A stretch of 7,943 nucleotides of DNA from an uncultured Rubrivivax sp. (GTDB lineage: Bacteria; Pseudomonadota; Gammaproteobacteria; Burkholderiales; Burkholderiaceae_C). The notes beneath the pieces are model-generated. The model was given only the letters and a program-made list of their open reading frames with translations. It was not told the origin of the DNA and did no database searches. The position numbers and the translations under genes are program-made. Each line of letters opens with the position of its first letter. The first letter of the stretch is position 1. Below, piece after piece: positions 1-6,005 of the stretch. Location of the stretch: contig CALBTN010000158.1 of assembly GCA_937967345.1 (NCBI GenBank), positions 1-7,943 on the forward strand, written 5' to 3'.

Positions 1-176
1 TCATCATGTTCATCTACCGCGACGAGTACTACAACAAGGACAGCAAGGAGCCGGGTGTCGCCGAGATCATCATCGCCAAGCAGCGCAATGGCCCGGTGGG
101 CACGCTGAAGCTGACCTTCCTGAAGCCGCTGACGCGCTTTGACAACCTGGCGCACGGCGGCACTTCGGACTACTGA
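1..176 (+). CDS. dnaB: Replicative DNA helicase DnaB, C-terminal end (5' partial)
   Basis: The first complete codon is at base 3, and 57 codons are visible before the TGA at 174-176. The peptide opens IMFIYRDEYYN and continues with GVAEIIIAKQRNGPVGT and a TRFDNLA-like tail. This is the conserved end of the RecA-like motor domain of the hexameric replicative helicase that unwinds DNA at the fork. The KQRNGP stretch corresponds to the conserved arginine-containing segment near the C terminus that helps NTP hydrolysis between subunits. The Walker motifs lie upstream of the window. The frame is intact to a normal family C terminus, so nothing suggests truncation at this end. No terminator follows; the next gene on the same strand begins 34 nt later, so some readthrough is possible. 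Confidence 0.95.
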   Translation, partial: IMFIYRDEYYNKDSKEPGVAEIIIAKQRNGPVGTLKLTFLKPLTRFDNLAHGGTSDY

Positions 177-186
177 TGGCGGGGTT

Positions 187-216
187 GTGCATGCTGTATG
201 AAAATACAGCATGTAC
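187..216 (+). promoter_or_regulatory. Potential RNA hairpin with GAAA tetraloop masking the radical SAM start codon
   Basis: In RNA the LexA palindrome can extend to a 13-bp stem: 187-199 pairs with 204-216, including one G-U pair (189/214), and is closed by a GAAA (GNRA-type) loop at 200-203. The AUG at 211-213 lies within the 3' arm. A transcript reading through from dnaB would therefore have the start codon paired, whereas a transcript starting at or after the middle of the palindrome would not. No U-tract follows, so it is a poor intrinsic terminator. The fold is certain as base complementarity; its regulatory role is speculative and may simply follow from the DNA operator. Confidence 0.4.
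190..213. promoter_or_regulatory. Predicted LexA (SOS) operator overlapping a start codon
   Basis: A perfect inverted repeat has 10-bp arms CATGCTGTAT (190-199) and ATACAGCATG (204-213) around a GAAA centre. The core at 194-209, CTGTATGAAAATACAG, matches the gammaproteobacterial LexA consensus CTGT-N8-ACAG with the usual A/T-rich middle. LexA bound here would cover the region immediately before, and the start codon (211-213) of, the radical SAM gene, so repression until DNA damage is the natural reading. Betaproteobacterial LexA is known to use the same CTGT-N8-ACAG motif. The A/T-rich centre stands out in very GC-rich DNA. I could not identify a good -35/-10 pair; TATGAA at 197-202 is a possible -10, which would place transcription initiation close to the start codon. 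Confidence 0.8.
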
Positions 217-1329
217 CCGAGAATCCCGATCATCGCCTCGCCGCCGCAGGATGCTCAGCCGCGCAAGGGCCGTGGCACGACCTGGGATTTGCCGCACCGC
301 TTCACGACGGCGCTGCGCGAGGACTTCGACGACGGTTGGGGCCGGTCCGAACCCGAAGGGCCGGATGCCGCGCAAGGGCCCGCCACGCAGATCGCCGAGG
401 AGCACGCGCGCAGCATCCTCAGCGCCAACGACTCGCCCGACATCGGTTTCGACCTGTCGATCAACCCGTACCGTGGCTGCGAGCACGGCTGCATCTACTG
501 CTATGCGCGGCCCACGCACGCTTTCCTGAGCCTGTCGCCGGGCATCGACTTCGAGACGCGCATCGTGGCCAAGGTCAATGCGGCCGAACGCCTGCGCCAG
601 AGCTTCGCGCGCCAGGGCTACCAGGCGAAGATGCTCAACCTCGGCTCGGTCACCGACGCCTATCAGCCGGCCGAACGGCAGTTGCGCATCACCCGCGGCG
701 TGGTCGAGGTGCTGGCCGAACACCGCCACGCGTTCTCGGTGATCACCAAGTCGACGCTGATCGAGCGCGACCTGGACTTGATCGCGCCCATGGCGCGCGA
801 TCGGCTGGTGGCGGTGTACCTGTCGATCACCACGCTCGATGCGCGACTGGCGCGGGTGATGGAGCCGCGCGCCGCGGCGCCGCGGCGGCGGCTGCAGACG
901 ATCGAGCGGTTGGCCGCGGCCGGGGTGCCGGTGGGGGTGAGCGTTTCGCCGGTGATTCCGTTCATCAACGAGCCCGAGCTCGAGCGCGTGCTGCAAGCGG
1001 CGCGCGATGCGGGCGCGACGCGTGCGTTCAGCATCGTGCTGCGCCTGCCGTGGGAGGTGAGTCCGTTGTTCCAGCACTGGCTGCAGCAGCACTTCCCAGA
1101 GCGCGCCCAGCGCGTGATGGCGCGTGTGCGCGAGATGCGCGACGGCCGCGACAACGATCCGCGCTTCGGCACGCGCATGCGCGGGCAGGGCGTGTGGGCC
1201 GAGTTGCTGCGCCAGCGCTTCGACAAGGCCTGCGCCCGGCTCGGGTTGAACCGCGAGCGCTTCGAGCTCGACCTGCGCGCTTTCAGGCCGCCGGCCGCGG
1301 CGCAGGGCAACCTGTTTGCCGCCGGCTGA
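211..1329 (+). CDS. PA0069-family radical SAM protein (SplB-like), probably SOS-regulated
   Basis: The 372-residue protein carries the radical SAM cluster motif CX3CX2C at Cys90, Cys94 and Cys97 (CEHGCIYCYARPTH). These cysteines would ligate a [4Fe-4S] cluster that cleaves S-adenosylmethionine to the 5'-deoxyadenosyl radical. A KGRG motif at 19-22 and INPYRGC just before the cluster are typical of the PA0069/Rv2578c-like group, a branch related to spore photoproduct lyase. The true substrate is not established. ATG 211 is the first usable start because an in-frame TGA lies at 199-201, and no other Met precedes the conserved KGRG. There is no Shine-Dalgarno sequence, and the start codon sits inside the inverted repeat, so translation may be leaderless or coupled in an unusual way. 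Length is close to that of family members (about 350 residues). The gene ends 13 nt from the convergent dnaJ. The LexA box suggests a role in DNA-damage response; that role is inference. Confidence 0.92.
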   Translation: MYPRIPIIASPPQDAQPRKGRGTTWDLPHRFTTALREDFDDGWGRSEPEGPDAAQGPATQIAEEHARSILSANDSPDIGFDLSINPYRGCEHGCIYCYARPTHAFLSLSPGIDFETRIVAKVNAAERLRQSFARQGYQAKMLNLGSVTDAYQPAERQLRITRGVVEVLAEHRHAFSVITKSTLIERDLDLIAPMARDRLVAVYLSITTLDARLARVMEPRAAAPRRRLQTIERLAAAGVPVGVSVSPVIPFINEPELERVLQAARDAGATRAFSIVLRLPWEVSPLFQHWLQQHFPERAQRVMARVREMRDGRDNDPRFGTRMRGQGVWAELLRQRFDKACARLGLNRERFELDLRAFRPPAAAQGNLFAAG

Positions 1330-1343
1330 CGGCGACTGACGGC
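1326..1343. repeat. Short direct repeat between convergent stop codons
   Basis: CTGACGGC occurs at 1326-1333 and again at 1336-1343 with a 10-nt period. The first copy contains the TGA stop of the radical SAM gene, and the second ends on the dnaJ stop codon complement. The 13-nt gap between the convergent genes shows no hairpin followed by a T-run on either strand, so no terminator is called. Confidence 0.6.
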
Positions 1344-2476
1344 TACTTGAAGAGGTCCTTCACGCGGTCGGCCCAACTCTTCTCGCCCGGCGAATGGCGC
1401 TCGCCGCCCTTGCGCAGCGAATCGTCGAGTTCCTTCAGCAGCTTGCGCTGGTGCTCGGTGAGCTTGACCGGCGTTTCCACCGCGACGTGCACGTACAGGT
1501 CGCCGGGGTAGCTCGAACGCAGGCCCTTGATGCCCTTGCCGCGCAGGCGGAAGGTCTTGCCGTGCTGCGTGCCTTCGGGCAGGTCGATCTCGGCGTTGCC
1601 GCCCAGCGTGGGCACCTCGATCGTGCCGCCCAGCGCCGCGGTGGTCAGGCCCACCGGCGCGGTGCAGTGCAGGTCGTCGCCGTCGCGCTCGAAGATCTCG
1701 TGCTGCTTGACCCGGATCTCGATGTACAGGTCGCCGCTGGGCCCGCCGTTGGCGCCGGGCTCGCCGTTGCCGGCCGAGCGGATGCGCATGCCTTCGTTGA
1801 TGCCGGCGGGGATCTTCACTTCCAGCGTCTTTTGTTTCTTGATCTTGCCGGCGCCGCTGCACGCGGTGCAGGGCTCGGGGATGATCTTGCCGCTGCCGCG
1901 GCAGTGCGGGCAGGTCTGCTGGATGCTGAAGAAGCCCTGGCGCATGTGCACCGTGCCACCGCCGTTGCAGGTGTTGCAGGTCTTCGGCGCGGTGCCGGGC
2001 TTGGCGCCGCTGCCCTTGCAGGTCTCGCAGTTGTCCCAGCTGGGAATGCGGATCTGCGTGTCCTTGCCGCGCGCGGCTTCTTCCAGCGTGATCTCCATCG
2101 CGTAGCTCAGGTCGTTGCCGCGATAGACCTGCTGGCCGCCGCGCCGCGCCCCGGCCGCGCCGCCGAAGATGTCGCCGAAGATGTCGCCGAAGGCCTCGGC
2201 GAAGCCGCCGAAGCCTTCGGGCCCGCCGCGCGCGCCCATGTTCGGGTCGACGCCGGCATGGCCGTACTGGTCGTAGGCCGCGCGCTTTTGCGCGTCGGTC
2301 AGCATCTCGTAGGCCTCCTTGGCCTCCTTGAACTTCTCCTCGGCGACCTTGGCCTTGTCACCCTGGTTGCGGTCGGGGTGATGCTTCATGGCCAGCTTGC
2401 GGTAGGCCTTCTTGATGTCGTCCTCGCTGGCGTTGCGGGGCACGCCGAGGATGTCGTAGTAGTCGCGCTTTGCCAT
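1343..2476 (-). CDS. dnaJ: Chaperone protein DnaJ (Hsp40 co-chaperone)
   Basis: A complete 377-residue class I J-protein that delivers unfolded substrates to DnaK and stimulates its ATPase. The J domain covers residues 1-70, with the invariant HPD at 33-35 and a QKR helix at 63-65. A Gly/Phe-rich linker follows (about 75-120, including FGDIFGDIFGG). Four CXXCXGXG zinc-binding repeats start at Cys150, Cys167, Cys189 and Cys203 (CETCKGSG, CNTCNGGG, CPHCRGSG, CTACSGAG). The two C-terminal beta domains carry the peptide-binding groove. The ATG at 2476 gives the family-standard N terminus MAKRDYYDILGV; an in-frame TTG 21 nt upstream would add seven unconserved residues and is rejected. The Shine-Dalgarno is weak (GAAAGA-like). 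The gene follows dnaK after a 122-nt spacer rich in secondary structure and converges on the radical SAM gene. Confidence 0.97.
   Translation of the reverse strand: MAKRDYYDILGVPRNASEDDIKKAYRKLAMKHHPDRNQGDKAKVAEEKFKEAKEAYEMLTDAQKRAAYDQYGHAGVDPNMGARGGPEGFGGFAEAFGDIFGDIFGGAAGARRGGQQVYRGNDLSYAMEITLEEAARGKDTQIRIPSWDNCETCKGSGAKPGTAPKTCNTCNGGGTVHMRQGFFSIQQTCPHCRGSGKIIPEPCTACSGAGKIKKQKTLEVKIPAGINEGMRIRSAGNGEPGANGGPSGDLYIEIRVKQHEIFERDGDDLHCTAPVGLTTAALGGTIEVPTLGGNAEIDLPEGTQHGKTFRLRGKGIKGLRSSYPGDLYVHVAVETPVKLTEHQRKLLKELDDSLRKGGERHSPGEKSWADRVKDLFK
2161..2192. repeat. 12-bp tandem repeat inside dnaJ (GDIF repeats)
   Basis: The unit CGCCGAAGATGT occurs twice (2161-2172 and 2173-2184), followed by a partial third copy. 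It encodes the tandem GDIFGDIFG in the Gly/Phe-rich region of DnaJ. The same duplicated peptide is common in DnaJ proteins, so it is probably functional linker sequence rather than a recent expansion. Confidence 0.7.
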
Positions 2477-2505
2477 GCGGTCTTTCGCTCGAAACAAACG
2501 ATGAA

Positions 2506-2547
2506 GCCGCGTTGCGGTACTGCACAGCGGCAGCCCCTCAACGCGGC
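2506..2547 (-). promoter_or_regulatory. Stem-loop in the dnaK-dnaJ spacer, proximal to dnaJ
   Basis: A perfect 9-bp inverted repeat pairs GCCGCGTTG (2506-2514) with CAACGCGGC (2539-2547), enclosing 24 nt. A small inner stem is possible within the loop (CTGC 2520-2523 with GCAG 2530-2533). In the minus-strand mRNA it would form about 30 nt upstream of the dnaJ start codon. It lacks a U-tract, so it is more plausibly an mRNA processing or stability element, or incidental in GC-rich DNA, than a terminator. Confidence 0.35.
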
Positions 2548-2561
2548 AGGCTCACCCGCGA

Positions 2562-2588
2562 CAGGCCCGGCGCCGGGCGCCGGGCCTG
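2562..2588 (-). promoter_or_regulatory. Strong hairpin just after the dnaK stop codon (attenuator or 3'-end stabiliser)
   Basis: A perfect 12-bp, nearly all-G/C inverted repeat pairs CAGGCCCGGCGC (2562-2573) with GCGCCGGGCCTG (2577-2588) across a 3-nt loop. It begins 10 nt past the dnaK stop codon in the minus-strand transcript. No run of T follows on the minus strand, so it is not a classical intrinsic terminator. In operons of this type such a stem can protect the abundant dnaK message from 3' exonucleases or partly attenuate transcription into dnaJ, giving more DnaK than DnaJ. The structure is visible; its effect is inferred. Confidence 0.6.
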
Positions 2589-2598
2589 CGGGCGAACA

Positions 2599-4533
<1,935 letters not shown>

Positions 4534-4586
4534 TGTTGTGGCTCCTGAGGATGGAAATTCGGATGTTCGAAGTTGTGGATCGCGAT

Positions 4587-4608
4587 GGCGGCTTTCAACC
4601 CCGCCGCC
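4587..4608 (-). promoter_or_regulatory. Small stem-loop in the grpE-dnaK spacer
   Basis: GGCGGC (4587-4592) and GCCGCC (4603-4608) can pair as a 6-bp stem around a 10-nt loop. It starts 12 nt after the grpE stop codon on the minus-strand transcript. The loop complement reads TTGAAA, which resembles part of a sigma-32 -35 box, but I found no convincing -10 at the right distance, so I do not call a promoter here. The stem could mark a processing or partial termination point between grpE and dnaK. Evidence is weak because short G/C stems are common in this DNA. Confidence 0.25.
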
Positions 4609-4620
4609 TGGAATGCAGCG

Positions 4621-5196
4621 CTACTTTGGCGCGGCCACCATCACCAGCGCCGGGCGCAGCACCCGGTCGGCGATCAGGTAGCCCTTTTGCAGTACCGACA
4701 CGACCGTGTTCGCTTCTTGATCGGCCGGCACCATGCTGATCGCCTGGTGGTGGTGCGGGTCGAAGCGCGTGCCCACCGGCGGGTTGATCGGCAGCACCTT
4801 GTTGCGCTCGAGCGTGCTCATCAACTGCCGCAAGGTGGCGTGCGTGCCTTCGAGCAACTGCTCGGCGCTGGCGTTGGGCACCGCGACCGCGGCTTCCAGG
4901 CTGTCGCACACCGGCAGCAGGCTCTCGGCGAAGCCCTCGATCGCGAATTTGCGCGCCTTGGCCATCTCTTCCTCGGCGCGGCGCCGGGTGTTCTCGGCCT
5001 CGGCCTTGGCGCGCAGGTAGGCATCCGAAACCGATGCGTGCTTGGCTTCGAGCTCGGCCAGGCGCTGCTCGGCGCTGGGCGGATCGGCTTGGGCGGGGGC
5101 GGCGGGGGCTTCGTCGGCGAGCGGTGGCGCGGCCGCGAAGGGCGCCGCGCCGGCCTCGAAATCGGGATTGGGATACGGGTCGTTGTTCGGGTTCAT
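4621..5196 (-). CDS. grpE: Nucleotide exchange factor GrpE
   Basis: A 191-residue GrpE, which releases ADP from DnaK and acts as a thermosensor in the Hsp70 cycle. Residues 1-40 are a low-complexity Asn/Pro/Ala-rich tail. Residues about 43-95 form the long dimerising helix (LAELEAKHASVSDAYLRAKAEAENTRRR). The C-terminal beta domain carries the family signature: FDPHHHQA at 145-152 and YLIADRVLRPALVMVA at 173-188. The ATG at 5196 was chosen because it gives the normal family length; the reading frame stays open upstream, but that extension resembles no GrpE. No clear Shine-Dalgarno precedes this ATG, which leaves the exact start somewhat uncertain. A sigma-32-like promoter sits 26-55 nt upstream. 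It is followed by dnaK and then dnaJ. Confidence 0.95.
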   Translation of the reverse strand: MNPNNDPYPNPDFEAGAAPFAAAPPLADEAPAAPAQADPPSAEQRLAELEAKHASVSDAYLRAKAEAENTRRRAEEEMAKARKFAIEGFAESLLPVCDSLEAAVAVPNASAEQLLEGTHATLRQLMSTLERNKVLPINPPVGTRFDPHHHQAISMVPADQEANTVVSVLQKGYLIADRVLRPALVMVAAPK

Positions 5197-5221
5197 GGGC
5201 TGGACTGGCGAAAACTTCGCA

Positions 5222-5251
5222 ATAGGTGGGTGCGCCCAGGCCAAGTTCAAG
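5222..5251 (-). promoter_or_regulatory. Candidate heat-shock (sigma-32) promoter for grpE-dnaK-dnaJ
   Basis: On the minus strand a -35-like CTTGAAC (complement of 5245-5251) is followed after 15 nt by a -10-like CCACCTAT (complement of 5222-5229). The sigma-32 consensus is CTTGAAA, 13-15 nt, CCCCATNT, so 6 of 7 and about 6 of 8 positions agree. Initiation about 7 nt downstream would give a leader of roughly 20 nt before the grpE ATG at 5196. The location, in the 113-nt gap between hslR and grpE, is where a heat-shock promoter is expected. No CIRCE inverted repeat (TTAGCACTC-N9-GAGTGCTAA) is present. Confidence 0.55.
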
Positions 5252-5309
5252 GGCTTGGGTGCATCGGGTGCGATGGGACGCGATCTGGGCGCCTTGCTGC
5301 CGCGCAGCA

Positions 5310-5729
5310 TCAGTGCTCGTCGGTCGAGGCGCTCCAGCGATGCCATTCGGCCAGTTGCCGGCGATCCCGTTTGGTCGGGCGGCCATGCGCGATCGCGTGG
5401 GCCGGCTCGGCGTGCAGCGCGCGCGAGCGCGCAGCGGCCTCGCGCGCGGCGATGCTCGCCTCGGTCTCGGCGTACAGCCGTTGTGCCACCGCGGCCGGGC
5501 CGCGCACCGGGCTCAACGCCAGCACCAGCACTTCGCGCGCGATCTCGCCCTGCTCGCCCTGGCGCAGTGCCACCCGATCGCCGGTGTGCAGCTCTCGCGA
5601 TGGCTTGGCCGGCTGGCCATTGACCTGCACCCGGGCCTTGTCGATGGCCTGCACCGCGACCGCGCGCGACTTGTAAAAACGCGCCGCCCACAACCACTTG
5701 TCCAGGCGCATGCCGGCTTCGCCGCTCAT
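5310..5729 (-). CDS. hslR: Ribosome-associated heat shock protein Hsp15 (S4 domain)
   Basis: A 139-residue protein with an N-terminal S4 RNA-binding domain (about residues 7-70) opening RLDKWLWAARFYKSRAVA at 8-25, with RVQVNG at 33-38. It ends in a basic tail with GRPTKRDRRQLAEW at 116-129. Both the opening and the tail are characteristic of Hsp15, and the E. coli protein is of similar length (133). Hsp15 binds free 50S subunits that carry a stranded peptidyl-tRNA and helps recycle them after heat shock. The ATG at 5729 is used; Met7 is an alternative that would start right at the S4 domain. It begins 30 nt after the CWC-protein stop and has no clear Shine-Dalgarno. Its place directly upstream of grpE-dnaK-dnaJ fits a shared heat-shock function. 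Confidence 0.93.
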   Translation of the reverse strand: MSGEAGMRLDKWLWAARFYKSRAVAVQAIDKARVQVNGQPAKPSRELHTGDRVALRQGEQGEIAREVLVLALSPVRGPAAVAQRLYAETEASIAAREAAARSRALHAEPAHAIAHGRPTKRDRRQLAEWHRWSASTDEH

Positions 5730-5759
5730 CGCGTGATTGTCGGGCCGTGCCAGTGCGCT

Positions 5760-6005
5760 TCAACGGCAGCGCAGGTGCGTACCTGCGCCGGCCGGCGGCG
5801 GCAGATCCAGCGCAGCGCCTTGCGCCAGCACCTGCAGGCAGCGCAGGCACAGGCAGCCGCTGCAGCGCTCGCGCAGCGCACGCTGCAGCGTGGCGTCCAG
5901 CGTGAGCCCGGTGCACGGGCAGGGCGCCGGGCCGTTCATGCCGCAGCCGAAGGCCTCGGTGCAGCGTGGGCAGCGCGACTCGGCCGCGGCCGGCTCGCCG
6001 CTCAT
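5760..6005 (-). CDS. Small cysteine-rich CWC-family protein, function unknown
   Basis: An 81-residue protein with ten cysteines: Cys12, 15, 21, 29, 31, 48, 51, 53, 56 and 80. The pattern CPRCTEAFGCG, then CPCTGL, then CSGCLCLRCLQ matches the cysteine-rich CWC family of small proteobacterial proteins. Here the name-giving CWC reads CPC (29-31). The paired CXXC motifs suggest zinc or another metal bound in a compact fold, but no activity is established for the family. The start ATG overlaps the matB stop codon as ATGA (a 4-nt overlap), so the two genes should be translationally coupled; this explains the lack of a Shine-Dalgarno. hslR follows after 30 nt. No signal peptide or membrane segment is visible. 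Confidence 0.85.
   Translation of the reverse strand: MSGEPAAAESRCPRCTEAFGCGMNGPAPCPCTGLTLDATLQRALRERCSGCLCLRCLQVLAQGAALDLPPPAGAGTHLRCR

Noticed and set aside
187..216. The palindrome interpreted as the dnaB transcription terminator.
   Set aside because: The stem is not followed by a T-run on the plus strand, and the core matches a LexA box with an A/T centre, which is a better explanation.
198..1511. A 437-codon plus-strand frame starting inside the LexA palindrome.
   Set aside because: It is the +2 shadow of the radical SAM gene. Its translation is Arg/Ala/Gly-rich without motifs, and it runs past the real stop into dnaJ antisense.
4534..4620. A second sigma-32 promoter directly before dnaK (GTTGAAA or CTTCGAA as -35).
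   Set aside because: No -10 resembling CCCCATNT lies at a suitable distance with more than a marginal match.
4573..5676. A 367-codon plus-strand frame antisense to grpE and hslR.
   Set aside because: Overlaps two well-supported genes and their promoter gap; composition is Arg/Gly/Ala-rich, with no family resemblance.
5197..5916. Upstream in-frame extension of grpE giving a 431-residue protein.
   Set aside because: The extension crosses hslR in another frame, is unlike any GrpE N terminus, and would bypass the sigma-32-like promoter; the ATG at 5196 gives the normal length.
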